Shown here: piece after piece, positions 12,215 through 23,047 of the stretch
How the letters are laid out: each line of letters starts with the position of its first letter
How positions within the stretch are numbered: the first letter of the stretch is position 1
Assembly: GCA_012861695.1 (NCBI GenBank)
Contig: JAAOOA010000060.1
Coordinates: 5,926,683-5,990,682 of the forward strand
Direction of reading: 5' to 3'
Length of the DNA: 64,000 bases
DNA from: Trematomus loennbergii
Lineage: Eukaryota > Chordata > Actinopteri > Perciformes > Nototheniidae
The notes under the pieces: model-generated
Databases searched by the model: none
Told to the model about the DNA's origin: nothing
The model's input: only the letters and a program-made list of their open reading frames with translations
Translations under genes and position numbers: made by a program

Positions 12215-12815
12215 TCTTCAGGTTTATTTATATAGCACCTTTCGACATAAGGAAATTCAAAGTGCTTTACAAAAACTGAATAGCTTTAAGAGCATTAAGA
12301 AATAGTGCAGCAGAAACACATTATAAAATGACATTTAAATACTAAAACAGTCATTATAAAGTCAAAAGAATAAAAAAAACAAGCTAAAATAGAAAAAGAC
12401 AGGTATAAAAGACAAGAATAAAAGTTACAGTGCAGTGTTAGATATGGAAAAGAGTTTGATTTAATCGAAAGCAGTGGTAAATACAGTAAGAGTTGCAGCG
12501 GACCTGTAGTTTCTGGGGGGTTTGCCCCAGATAAATGAAGCATAATTCCTGAACGCTGCTTCTCCATGTTTAGTTTTGACTCTCCCAGAAGACCTGAGAG
12601 TTCTGGATGGTTCAAGAAGATCAGAAATGTATTAACCATTCAGTGCTTTATAGACCACCAGCTGTATTTTGAAGTTAATTCTCTGACAGACAGGAAGCCA
12701 GTGTAAAGACCTCAGAACTGGAGTGATGTGAATCACTAAACAATGATGATGAATATAGCTTCCAATAATAAATGAATGAAGAACAAATATAAACACTAGT
12801 TTAAAGGTATTCATT
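12215..12815 (-). mobile_element. L2/CR1-clade LINE, 3' end
   Basis: On the minus strand, broken frames read HITPVLRSLHWLPVCQRI and YKALNG, then LLEPSRTLRSSG and TKHGEAAFRNYAP. These are the conserved C-terminal blocks of CR1/L2-type reverse transcriptase proteins. The element ends at about 12221 with the usual fish 3' tail (GTGCTATATAAATAAAC on the minus strand). It is a 5'-truncated, degenerate copy without RT catalytic motifs. Confidence 0.8.
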
Positions 12816-12907
12816 TAGTTACATGTATTTCAAGGAAATCTAAGATTACTTTAAAATAGAGACTTTCCCCTTTATTTTACGTTCTTAGCGTAATTTTATT
12901 GTTATAT

Positions 12908-13068
12908 TAACTCCAGGCTGTGGCTCAGTGGAATAGTGTGCTGATCTTCGGATCAGGGAGACACTTCAACCCAAATTACTCCTTTGGGGAATGCCCACAG
13001 TATTGAATATATGAAAGTCACTTTGGATAGAAGCATATAACAAGTGACATGTAATGTAATGTAATATC
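12908..13068 (+). repeat. tRNA-derived SINE copy
   Basis: An A-box-like GTGGCTCAGTGG near the start, a degenerate B-box-like CACTTCAACCC and a tail of repeated TGTAA units identify a complete but diverged SINE in the plus orientation. It matches the family at 22866 and 28838 in the GATCTTCGGATCAGGGAG block. Confidence 0.75.
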
Positions 13069-13289
13069 AGTGCACTGTAATTAAATCATTTCTGTGGGTT
13101 CGATCAGTCATAGAAACGACTAAGACAAAATTGATAGCAGAACAGGGAGTGCAGTAAAATGTAGAGGGGACAACGATACTGCTGTAGAGGCAGGAGAAGA
13201 CAGACTATAAAGGTTTGTATTCAGCGCAGAGGAAACACAGGCGCCTGTAAATGAGGAGACATGATAGAAAGACAGAGAGTCCATCCTGC

Positions 13290-13520
13290 TCAGACCCATG
13301 GTGGATTCATTTAAAGCTCCACCGTCCCTCTTATTCTGGGTTATTTCTGTAGCAGGAATATAGCTGTATAACCTTTCAGACTGCAGTCAGCCCCCAGCCG
13401 CTTCGATAAATAATCAATGAGCCTGAATTATGCACTAATAAAAAGGCTTCTCATTTTGAATTATTTTATTATTAAAGTTTCGATATTTCAAAGTTTTCGT
13501 GGGCGCCTGTGAGAGATGTT
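13290..13520. promoter_or_regulatory. Candidate conserved non-coding element
   Basis: This low-repeat stretch is dense in homeodomain-like cores (TAATCAATGAG, GAATTATGCACTAATAA, GAATTATTTTATTATTAAAG). Its texture resembles vertebrate conserved enhancers, but that is only an impression from composition; no alignment was possible. Confidence 0.2.
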
Positions 13521-14158
13521 ATGGCTCTTTGCACATGAGGATTCCGGATAAAGGTTTATGGTATTTGGTATATATGGTTTTAATTCATTTGATTATTTGA
13601 ATTGTAATGAGTACTTACATTACATTAAAAAAGCCATTCATTCTTAATCATTTTTCTTATCTAATCAAGAATGGGTAAAGCATATCAGACATTTCCCCAA
13701 GGTCTGCAGTGGCAGTACTGTGAAAAATGTTACAATTGTTTGTTACAGTTGTGTCATGCTTAAATGCACTAGTAAAATGCAATTAAAATCGGGGTATTCA
13801 TTTTTAGTTTTTATGTGTCAAAATCTAATTTCCACACCTTCAATATTTCAGTTAATATTATGCCTCAAAGGGTCATATCTTTAAAAGGTGCATGTGTTAA
13901 TTTTGTATAACATAGAGCCGTTTCTCATAGTCAAAAAATCAAACAAACACCGTTTTACCACCTTTTAGCAACTAGTTTTGGCTTCACAGAATGCCCCTTT
14001 ATTATTTTGGTTTATTCCACCTGGACTCACAGTTCACACATTATATATAGTTATCAAATGGATAAGTATTCACATCTGTATATGTTCTAAAAGTTTTAGC
14101 TCCTGACGGTTTTTGTTGTTATTGAAATGTATACTGGTGTTTCCTTGTCTCTCATTGC

Positions 14159-15176
14159 CAGCGACGTGCAGTCAGGGGAGGCAGAGCCTCACCTGTCATA
14201 CTCCAATGTAACAGAAAAACAACTAAAGAAAAACTAAATAGTAATAATAATAAAATGTCTCACTGATCTGTGTTGTAAGTGTGATTTCTGTATGATTCCA
14301 ATCGCTTTTTATAGTCAAAATCAGCAAATTGGCCGAGCTCCGCTACAACTACATGGGAGCGATGAGGATTGAGGCAGGGACAAGCTCTGCCTCACGTAAG
14401 CCCACAGTAACTGGTTGGAGCGCGGGCACTAATGTAGCGTGGGCACTTATTTTGTGAGCGCGCTCAAGCCAGGCTCATTTGCTTACTGTGGGGTGAGGTG
14501 AGGCACAGATGAGCTCTGCCTCACCTCAGAATGCGTCACCCCACAGAAACTGTCTGGAAAGCGGGCCCTAAGCGCATGCCTGTTACCATCTCACTGTAGG
14601 TCACCAATGTAATGTTTGTAGATCCCTTTATTACATTTATCCTCGTCATCCATAGTCTCTAAATAACTTATTCACGTATATATGATATTTAGGCCTGCTG
14701 GTCTCATCATACAACGGCAATGAAAAAAGCACCAGGAGAGGCAGCCATAACCTCTGCCGCACTGAAGGGGGCGCACGTGAGCCCACAGGTTCTTGTTGCT
14801 ACTGTTATTTACGCAGAGACGGTAGACGCAAACAACAAACTAGACTTTTGTTTTGAAACTAGAGGGAGATAAGGAGGACTTTTACAAAAAAGTAATGGAG
14901 ATTGTTGTCCAGAAGGATAGCATGGACTTCATCTTCAAGTCAAGGTAAGACCACAATTGTAATGAACATGGGATCTTACTAAGAAAGAACAATCCAATAT
15001 TTAGATTTTGGGTATCCTTTTGTTGAACGGTCTGTTTAAAATGAATCGAAGCATCAGACTAAAAAAGCTTTTGAAAATAACCGAATATTTCGATTAAGGT
15101 CAAAATATAATATTTGTAAATCTGACTCTGAAAGAGTCAGTGCCTCACCAGCCATGAACCTCACCGCACGTCACTG
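14159..15176. mobile_element. hAT-type MITE
   Basis: It starts CAGCGACGTGCAGTCAGG and ends with the complement of CAGTGACGTGCGGTGAGG. A perfect 8-bp duplication CTCATTGC flanks it (14151-14158 and 15177-15184). A 5'-exon-like piece at about 14894-14946 reads MEIVVQKDSMDFIFKSR and stops at a GTAAGA donor. It may be the remnant of the parent element's first coding exon. No transposase body is present. Confidence 0.88.
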
Positions 15177-15393
15177 CTCATTGCTATTGCTGCTCTTACG
15201 CCTAAATATACCATTAAAGGTTTAACTTACCTTATCTTAACTCTAATCTTATCTAAACTCATTTCGCTTCACTCTAACATATTACTCACATGCATAACAC
15301 GTTTTCATTTAGTAGACTGTGTTTTTGTGTGTATCAGAGAGAGCTCTAAAGGGAGATTTTAGGCCTCTCCTAAACACTCCGCTCTACTAGAAC

Positions 15394-15466
15394 AGGGGTT
15401 CCCAAACTTTTCAGCCCGCGACCCCCAAAATAACAGTGCCAGAGACTGGCACGGGGGTGAATTAAT
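15394..15466. repeat. hAT end fragment
   Basis: The sequence CAGGGGTTCCCAAAC followed by a CGCGACCCCCAAAAT block is a typical fish hAT terminus. Only about 70 bp are seen before the TTAA element at 15467 interrupts, and I could not identify the matching right end. Confidence 0.5.
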
Positions 15467-16205
15467 TTAAAGGAGAGGTGTCATGGCCATTTCCACTGAT
15501 CATAATTCCATTGTTGAGGTATACTAAAATAGATTTATACTGTGCATTTTTCCAAACTCACATTGGTTTCTCATACAGCATCTCTGTAAACTACTTGTAT
15601 TCACTGAATTTCACTATTGCCTTTAACGGCTCGTTGTAGCTCCAAAAGCTCCAGCCCCCACCCTCCCTGTGAGCACAGTGTGCTCTGATTGGTCGGGACG
15701 TTGTGAATCGCGCTGAGCTCCGTGGAGGTGTTGCTTCCTTTTAGGATACATAGCGAAACACAGCCAAAACTCATCCTGAGCACACACAAACTCACATCCG
15801 AAGTAAAAACAATAAGTGTGGCTTGATATTGAGTAAGAAAAAGGTTGATAAACGCTGTGAGAATGGGTCTGCAGAGAGAATTTTGCCGCGATCCCAACTG
15901 TCTGTTATCAGCCTGCAGCCAGGGAGGAGAAATCAGCTGAGCTGCCTGCTCCCGTAACGGCTCTTCGGGATTGGTCCATTTCGTTCCGGGTACCGCATGA
16001 CATCAGGCGGTACCGGAAGAATCAAATGGCCAGTGACGTATCTCCAACGAGGCGTTTTGGGGAGGTATTTTCTGTGTTAGAGTTTTACTCGCTACAGGGT
16101 GTACTTTGAGGGTTTTGACTCTGCACACCGTTTACATGCATAAAAACCTTCATAACACACAAGGGGACGGGTAATAATCGGAAAAGCATGACATGGGAGC
16201 TTTAA
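15467..16205. mobile_element. TTAA-flanked MITE
   Basis: It is flanked by TTAA at 15467-15470 and 16202-16205. Its ends are AGGAGAGGTGTCATGGCC at the left and GCATGACATGGGAGCT at the right. A related copy at 59574 keeps a clearer left end, AAAGGTCCCATGTCATGG. TTAA duplication points to piggyBac- or Kolobok-type mobilisation. The central GCTCTGATTGGTC block is shared with the copy at 59574. Confidence 0.7.
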
Positions 16206-16399
16206 GTTTTCCGCACTCTCGTGGGAATATCTCCGCAATGGAGCGAGCTTAAGTTTCCAGCGCAACACCTTCGTCAAACATGTTGCCACTTGTTTGTACC
16301 ATTTTCAGGCGATTTGTAATCTGTTCTAGAAAAACGATGTGTTTTTTAGGACATTATAACATTATGCTCTCTATATATTGTCTTTATTATGCTTTAAAC

Positions 16400-16985
16400 C
16401 AGGGGTACTCAAATACAAATCTTAAAGGTCCAACAAAATGTTTTCAATAAGACAAAGGTCCGTTTATTACGGTCATTCAAACTTTTAAAACAATTGCAAC
16501 AAGATTCTTAACACAAGGTTGCAAAAACAAAAATAATCTGTATGCAGCAGTTTTCATTGTTATTGTGTCTGTGCTTGATCCCTCAGAGTCGCAGTGTAAG
16601 AGCTGCACAGTTATGAATAAAGGCAGCTGCACCCTCTTTCATTCAGCATTCCCATTATTGCTTTATAAATGTCTTGCCCCTTGTGTGTCCACTGATGTTC
16701 GTCAGGCCCAACATAATCTTCAACAAACTCCCCCTTTGCCTCATCATAAAAACTCACAAACACCAGCAACTGAGCATTGTCAGTGGTGTCAGTGGACTCA
16801 TCCACAGCTAAGGAAATGCACTGTGCATTTTTTATTCCATCAAAAAGCTGATTAATCAAATCACCAGCCAGTATTTATGTTCTTCTGGTTGCTGTGGAAT
16901 CTGAGAGGGGGGATTGCTTGATTTGACCTGTTATTTCCTCTTTTTGTTTGCCTTCAAACATGGTCTCCATCACTTCAGTCATGCA
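16400..16985 (-). pseudogene. hAT transposase fragment (Charlie/GTF2IRD2-like)
   Basis: The minus strand reads MTEVMETMFEGKQKEEITG from 16982, then IKQSPLSDSTATRRT, a stop at 16875-16877, and then FDGIKNAQCISLAVDEST followed by DNAQLLVFVSFYDEAKGEF. The LAVDESTD block holds the first catalytic aspartate of the hAT RNase H fold, and the arrangement matches the hAT transposases from which GTF2IRD2- and ZBED-like proteins derive. Only the middle of the protein remains. A hAT terminus CAGGGGTACTCAAATAC begins at 16400; the other end was not identified. Confidence 0.8.
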
Positions 16986-17439
16986 TTATTTTATACTTCA
17001 GTTATTATCCAGTGGAATGTTCTTACCTACTGGCCTAGTTAAATCAAAGTGGTTACTTTTTTTTGGCTGGGCAGTGTAGTTTACACACCATTTATTTGAC
17101 TTTAAACAGTTTTTTGGGGGCAGGCCCACAAAGAAAAACATATATTTACACACGTGACGTAAGGTCATCATCTTAAAGTTTTGTATGCTCATCCGTGAGC
17201 AGAGCATCAAGTTGACATGTCTATTACAGCTGAATGCGGCGATTACCATTTTGTTCAGCAAAACGCCTCACAAACTGAGATCAACAGCTTTAGTGTGTTT
17301 TGATTCAATGCTGAGCACAGCCAAACTTGACAGTCTCTTCTCTGTCATTGTAGACCGCAAATACCTCATTCCTCAGTACTTGGGTCCGAATGCTTCTCGT
17401 TTTGCGCCGTACCATTCAAATGAAATCGCCGCCAATCAT

Positions 17440-17700
17440 ATTTCCACACTCGCGCCAGGGCCGGGGGGGGTTACAAGACGTGCGTCTTGTGCTGCATTAG
17501 AGACTTTCTCTCATAAATGTCCGATGAGCCAACTGGGGTGGCAAGGCTATTTTTAGGGTGGCAGTTGCCACCCCATGCCACCCCGGTAGGTGAAACTAGG
17601 TCGCCTCTGCGCACAGGGAGCAGGGAGACCCCTCCGTATTCTTTAAATAAAGAGATTTTCAATCACGGGCGCACATCAAACGTGTGACGTAATGTGGTAT
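17440..17700. repeat. GGGTGGCA-rich palindromic fish repeat fragment
   Basis: It contains CAACTGGGGTGGCAAGGC followed by the near-palindrome GGGTGGCAGTTGCCACCCC. Motifs of this kind are dispersed in fish genomes. I cannot define its ends. The rest of 17000-18260 has no convincing gene, though 17940-18090 could be a transcribed leader: it ends AACAAG|GTAAGAGC near 18080, a good splice donor just upstream of the KDZ left repeat. Confidence 0.3.
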
Positions 17701-18265
17701 TAAAAGTATTAAAAGAGGTGAAAATCACTACAAATCTGGGCATGTTGAGAGCTGTACAGGAGTCAGTCGGTTCATAAGAGCCAGCATTCTGGGATTTGTA
17801 GTCTTTCTAGTTGCGTATTTTTCATAGTCTTATATTTCAACAGTTTTACAACAAACTGTGACTTTTTTTACATGGAAATTATTATTTAAGATTGACAAAC
17901 ATATGTAATTCGTGGCACAATTCAAACGGGATCGAAAGATAATCTTTCTCTCTCCATTGACTTCAATGCATACTTTTTCCGAATAAGGTGGAGGAACCCG
18001 GAAGGGGAGGGACTTCGCCTCTCTTTAATAACAACGTGTGTGTCGCGTCGCACTTAAAGTCCATTGATGAATGTAACAAGGTAAGAGCTTCATTAATCAT
18101 TTGTGTATAATCAGAGACGACGAAAACCATTAAATATACACCAAAAACTGTTATTAAGTCCAGTCAGCAAATATTGTAAGCACCTTAAGAAGAGCAAGGT
18201 AGTCGTTTTGTGAGTTTGTGAATCCTTTTAAGACATTAAAATACAACTTACTGGACTATGCTAGC

Positions 18266-18735
18266 TAACGGCTACTAGCCATTAGCTATTATTCATTAGC
18301 TATTAGCTCGTAGAATTTTACATTTTAATATGGTATGACTGAGTGAATTGACTGAATGACACCCAATAAGAGCAGTCCAAATGATTATTCCTACATGTTT
18401 ATGACAGATGTGTATCTTATGCACAGCCCTTCAAATATAGTGTTACTTTTTTGTCAAATATAATCATACTTCACCGTTACTTATCCCACAGAGGGGACAT
18501 TTACAGACATTTAACTTTAATTAAGAGGCATGCATACATTTAAGATACAAAAATAAATGACAATTTATGAAACTACACATCCAGGTTGAACACAAAAGAT
18601 AGTGTAAAAGGTACCTTGGCTAATTTTCTAAATATTGTTTCTCTTCTTTCCACACAGGTCTTTTGAAGTTGATATACCCCTGTGATCTGCCATTCAATCA
18701 CCCACCCTTTTTTTAGGGTGGGTGGGCACTTTTAA
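18266..18735 (+). repeat. KDZ element left inverted repeat
   Basis: It matches the reverse complement of 25926-26385 over about 460 bp with only scattered substitutions and small indels (for example TTTAATATGGTATG against TTTAATAGGGTATG). It contains a strong splice acceptor TTCCACACAG at 18648-18657, so it probably supplies the 3' part of a leader intron to the gene downstream. An extra local palindrome CACCCACCC/GGGTGGGTG is at 18701-18726 and is absent from the right copy. Confidence 0.95.
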
Positions 18736-19617
18736 GAGCGACATTTGTTTTGTCAAACCGTCCTTTTCAGTGTGCCTTGTCCTTACCTGTGTTGCTGTCT
18801 GTGTATCTCTCTCTGTCCTCTCTCTCTCACTTTTGCATATTCTCTCTCGCTATCTGTGCTTACTCCTGTTTTGTCAATCTCTTTGTCCACTTTTGCTTTT
18901 CTGTTTTTGTATATATTACTGTTAGTCTGTCTTGGAGATATGACTCGACCGAAGTTACGGCCGTGCCCTACTTGCCAGACTCTTAATAAGGCAAGCATCA
19001 AAACGTGCACTGTCTGTTACGGGACCCTGTCAACAAAGACGAAAATCATAAAAAAGGCAGCGACCCTGGACGGCAAATGGGGGCAAGGAGTGGTTAGAAA
19101 TCGAAACGTTAACCGCATCATTGATTCTGCCCGTATTGCAGTAAGTCAAAAATGCTCATAGCTCATTAATGTCTGCTAACTGAAATTAAGCTTTATTTGT
19201 TTAACATATCAGACATATGATCAGGCTTTTCAATAAAAACACAGTCTCATTTTCATCAGTTTCTGTCATCCTGCAGGGATACTTTTTACATCTTTGACTT
19301 GATTTGAACAAATAAATATTATTTAAATAATTAACTCTAAATAAGCATTTCGGCTCCTACAATATTGATATCAGGGTTTTTAGTCAAAAGTCCAACCCCA
19401 GGTAGAAGCCATTTCTACCTATGTATTATGTTAAAGAGCAACAATAGTCAGTGTTTCCTATCAAATAATAATCCTTAGTCCTGAGTCCGGATGGCGATGG
19501 CAGGAACAGCAGAGGCACCTCTTCCCTTACATCTTTATGACCATTGGTCTTATAAAATGCAAGATCAAATGTTGTTGTTTCTATGGTTTATCGAAATCAA
19601 CAATTTGTCGCTAAATA

Positions 19618-21205
19618 TCTAACATCATATTCAACTAGAGAATGCAATTCCTGAAGAATGCTTTATGCTGAAAAGTAATGTGTAAGAAGAAAGTGAAGAA
19701 TTTAGATTGAAATGATACATGAACACTGGGGGCTTGAATGTGTGATGAGAGAAGAAAAGAAAGTAAAAAGGCTTGGAAAAGCAGCAGAATATTTGAACTG
19801 CAAACCTTTGAACGGCATTTGAAGAAATCTCAAAACTGTCCCGTAGATGTCTTCAGGGCTGGACTGTTAGTACACATGTGAAGTTTTAGCACTTTTTGAA
19901 CATTTTCATAGGAGTTATAGCGACATCGTCTTTTATGGCGAGGGATGCGTTTCCATGGAAACGGCATATGGTGAGATCTCAGATTTGGCGTAGAGCTGTT
20001 GAGGCATGGACCGGTGATATACAAGTGAAGATTGGGGGACGATCGGACCGTGTCCATTGGACTTACAGCGACATCGTGCTTCATGGCGAGTGGTCTGTCG
20101 ATATGACAACGGCATTTGAAGAAATCTCAAAACAGTCCCGTAGATGTCTTCACGGCTGGACTGTTAGCAACATGTGAAGTTTTAGCACTTTTTGAACAGA
20201 GAGAGAGAGAGAGTGTGTGTGTGTGTGAGTATGAAATGAACAGTTAGAACTGACTGCTGTCAGTTGGAGTGATGACATCTTCGTGTTCCATTGCACAGGT
20301 GTTCATCGTTGAGCTAACGAGGTGCCTAGACTTCAAAGGTTTCATTGTTCTGAATGAGAGATGAACCTCTTACATGTGAACGTTTTGTGGAAGAACGATA
20401 ACAGATATCTGTGAAATTTCAAATCGTGAAGCATGTCAAGGAAGTTGAGTATCTGAAGTGTAATTTTTGTGTACTTTCGGGTTAATAATGTGGCCTTTTT
20501 GGCAGTTTAAGAAAGGTGTGCGGCTGCTGCTGTGAGGAAATATCTGCCTGAAATTACAATGGGCTTTAATGGAGACATGTTGAAAGTTTTTGTCACTTCA
20601 TGCCCTCAAGAGGCATTTTGTTTAATTATTTTGCTTAATTATTTGTCATTTTTCAAGCTACGAGATGTTTTCCTACGTTTATCATGAAAATTATGTCTCA
20701 AGAATGTAGGGTTTGGAATTATGGCAGTTTAAAAAAATATATGAAGGCACATTTCAAGATTTCTTACCCTCTAGCTGTGACATCACGCACTCTAGTTAAT
20801 GTTAAAATCTGAAGAAAACCTCTTTAACAAGGTCTGAACAAGTTTATATCTCTAAAAGTAAGAATCAGATTTAAAAGTTGTGTTACACGAATAATGTCAG
20901 AAAGATGTGTAACATTTTAAAGTTGGAATGAGGTTTCTGAGTGAAAGTATGAATGAACAGTTTAGCAGTTGAAGTCGCATGAAGATTTGTTGAAGTCTGA
21001 AGAATTTCTCCATTGACTTCAATGTTAAAAATTTGATGAAAATTATGAATTATGGCTGTATCTCTGGAATTATGAAGTTATGATGATAAAAGTAATAGCA
21101 GTCGATTCCCGACCGAACTGAACGTTTTGATGTTTGAACGGACAAATAATTGGACGGATATAATAATAATAATTTTGTCCGTAGCATAACATATAGTTGG
21201 AATGC
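19618..21205. mobile_element. Non-autonomous DNA element in intron of the companion gene
   Basis: The left edge (ATCATATTCAACTAGAGAATG) and right edge (the complement of CAGCATTCCAACTATATG) are roughly inverted. The body carries a dispersed fish motif (CGACATCGTGCTTCATGGCG). A partial inverted copy lies at 31600-32150. A ~90-bp block (19811-19902) is repeated directly at 20108-20199 with few changes, marking an internal duplication. No coding sequence is seen. Confidence 0.55.
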
Positions 21206-21228
21206 TGTATCAGCATTAGCTGTCCTTG

Positions 21229-21515
21229 AAATTAAGGTAGGGTAGGTAAGTTTGAGAAACCGGCTCGAGATACACTTTTGTTATATTCCATGGAATGCTC
21301 TTAAAGGTAGGGTAAGTAAGTTTGAGAAACCGGCTCGAGATCGCTAGAATTTGAAAAAATAAAAAAAACTTATCTCGTGCCCTCATTGGTCATGTGCGCG
21401 TTCGTGTGTGTTGGAGGAGGGGCTCTGTAAGGAAGTGGCAGATTTTTTCCGGTTGTGTATTTTCAATTCTAACGCACTCGAGCTGGTTTCTCAAACTTAC
21501 CTACCTACCTTTTAA
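21229..21515. mobile_element. Short TTAA-flanked MITE plus extra copy of its left end
   Basis: A 207-bp element (21305-21511) is bounded by TTAA at 21301-21304 and 21512-21515. Its inverted ends contain GTTTGAGAAACCGGCTCGAG at the left and the complement of a close variant at the right. A second left end, AAGGTAGGGTAGGTAAG, lies just upstream at 21232, so the end has been duplicated or two copies overlap. Confidence 0.75.
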
Positions 21516-21868
21516 GTAGCTTTCTACGTACTAATGTAGTGGTTTGAACTAATGTGTTGCAACTGTTTTTCTTTTCATTTCAGTGTTGAAACTTGAGGCT
21601 CTGGGCTTCAGCCAATTTTATTTTATGGGCATAGAGACAAGAAATCTCCAAATAAGTGGGTAGCAGATGTCATGACCCATTTCGCTGCTTCTTCTGTGAC
21701 CAAAGCCATTTTGGATAAGATGCGGAGGGTGTATGAAATCCTTTTAACTAAGGGTAAGAGTATTTTCTTGTTTATTTTAGACCCCACTTGTGTGTGCCTG
21801 TCCGTTTTTATTTAATAAATATTTCTGACGTCTGTACCTGACACTCCCCCAGCAAACAATCACAGACC

Positions 21869-21979
21869 GCTGAGCAGCCACAGAGCTCCAGCGCAGAGCA
21901 GCCACAGAGCTCCAGCGCAGAGCAGCCACAGAGCTTCAGTGCAGAGCAGCCACAGAGCTCCAGCGCAGAGCAGCCAGAG
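21869..21979 (+). repeat. 24-bp coding tandem repeat
   Basis: Four full units of the type gcagagcagccacagagctc+cagc and part of a fifth are in frame within exon 3 of the companion gene, giving an AEQPQSSS protein repeat. Units differ at only a few bases. Confidence 0.9.
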
Positions 21980-22490
21980 TTCATTGTTCTGAATCTCATG
22001 ACTTGCCCCACCTTGCCCTCTTCTTCTCCATCCTCAGCCTCAACAAACATGCCACCACCACAGACATCTTCACCCAAAAGGAGGGGCCACAAAAAAGAAA
22101 AAGAAAACAGTTGGTAAGTTTTGCATTGGAAATATTACTGCACACAATATTAATACATTCGCTTCCTGACAAATTTGAATTGTTGCATTTATCGGGTAGT
22201 AAAACCAGTCTTCATCGCATCACCAGGTCTTTGAATTTGTAAGCCTGAACACAGATTGTTATTCTTTAGTTTATTATTTAATTCTTTAATGAAAGACTTA
22301 AGTCATGTGTATGTGAAATTAAAATGAATAGAGTCCTATGGGGTTACAGATTGACATTTGATACATTATGGGTTATGTGTCAGATTTGTTGGAAGTAGTC
22401 AACAGACTAATGTACATACCACTGTGTGGTTGCTGCATGGCCAAGCTGTCTCGCCAGACAGAATGGTTTAAGCACAGAGTTTCTGTACTT

Positions 22491-22518
22491 AAACTTACAA
22501 CCATTCGGTTGTAAGTTT
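22491..22518. repeat. Perfect 12-bp-arm hairpin in last KDZ exon
   Basis: AAACTTACAACC and GGTTGTAAGTTT are separated by ATTC. The minus-strand frame hits a stop here, so the palindrome probably arose by template switching and truncates the protein. Confidence 0.85.
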
Positions 22519-22865
22519 CCACACAGAAGTCAGGATCCCCTTCTCTGTCCTGATCTTGCGTCGGATCCTGACACGACCTTTGCTGCCATCTGTGTCTTTA
22601 TAAAGACGCTGGGATCGTCTCTTGATACTAGCCACCAGCACCTCAATTCTGCTGGCCAAGGCATCAGCATCATTTGAGGTGGTTGTTGTTTTTGCGGCTA
22701 AGAAAGAAATAAGTGAGTTAATAAGATGTAATATTAGAACGTTTCTGAAATACCTTGACTTCAACCAAACTGGTCTAGGTATAGAGCCTCAATCAAATCA
22801 AAATTGCAGAAGGGCTTTACTTTTCTAAAGTCATATATGTTAATCATTTCCTCAGTACATGACAT

Positions 22866-23047
22866 GTTACTTGTTAGACACTTTTATCCAAAGCGACTTA
22901 CATACTCAATACTGTGGGCAATCCCCACAGGAGCAATTCGGGGTGAAGTGTCTTGCCCAGGGACACAACGACATGCTGACTGCAGTGGGGTTTGAACCTG
23001 TGCTCCCCTGAACCCAACACCAACGCACTAGTCCACTGCGCCTCATG
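22866..23047 (-). repeat. tRNA-derived SINE in KDZ intron
   Basis: On the minus strand it begins with an A-box-like GCGCAGTGGACTAG, followed by the B-box GGTTCAAACCCC and the body and tail shared with the copies at 7300 and 28838 (GTGTCTTGCCCAGGG and TTATCCAAAGCGACTT on the plus strand). It lies just inside the intron after the exon at 23058, leaving the donor intact. Confidence 0.88.

Larger units (their letters stand above)
18940..22112 (+). pseudogene. KDZ element companion gene: zinc-ribbon and AEQPQSSS-repeat protein
   Basis: I do not recognise this protein by name. Exon 1 (18940-19140) starts MTRPKLRPCPTC and has two CxxC pairs (CPTC and CTVC, about 12 residues between them), a compact zinc-ribbon; it ends before GTAAGT at 19141. 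Exon 2 (about 21584-21756, acceptor TTTTCATTTCAG) reads LKLEALGF, then after a frameshift KKSPNKWVADVMTHFAAS and KAILDKMRRVYEILL, ending at a GTAAGA donor. A third exon (about 21852-22112) has four copies of AEQPQSSS-like units, a proline/serine stretch and a basic end SPKRRGHKKEKEN. The exon 1/2 phase does not join cleanly, as if a base were lost at the donor, so this copy is probably dead. It is driven from the left repeat and converges on the transposase gene. A nucleic-acid-binding accessory role is inference. Confidence 0.55.

Noticed and set aside
16392..17108. An 8-bp match CTTTAAAC at 16392-16399 and about 17099-17106 as hAT target duplication
   Set aside because: The sequence before the second copy lacks a hAT terminus, so the match is likely chance.
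18745..18939. Upstream extension of the companion gene's first exon (hydrophobic leader)
   Set aside because: The stretch is a T/C-rich tract typical of a 5' UTR or intron; the ATG at 18940 directly precedes the conserved-looking zinc-ribbon and gives exactly 67 codons to the donor.
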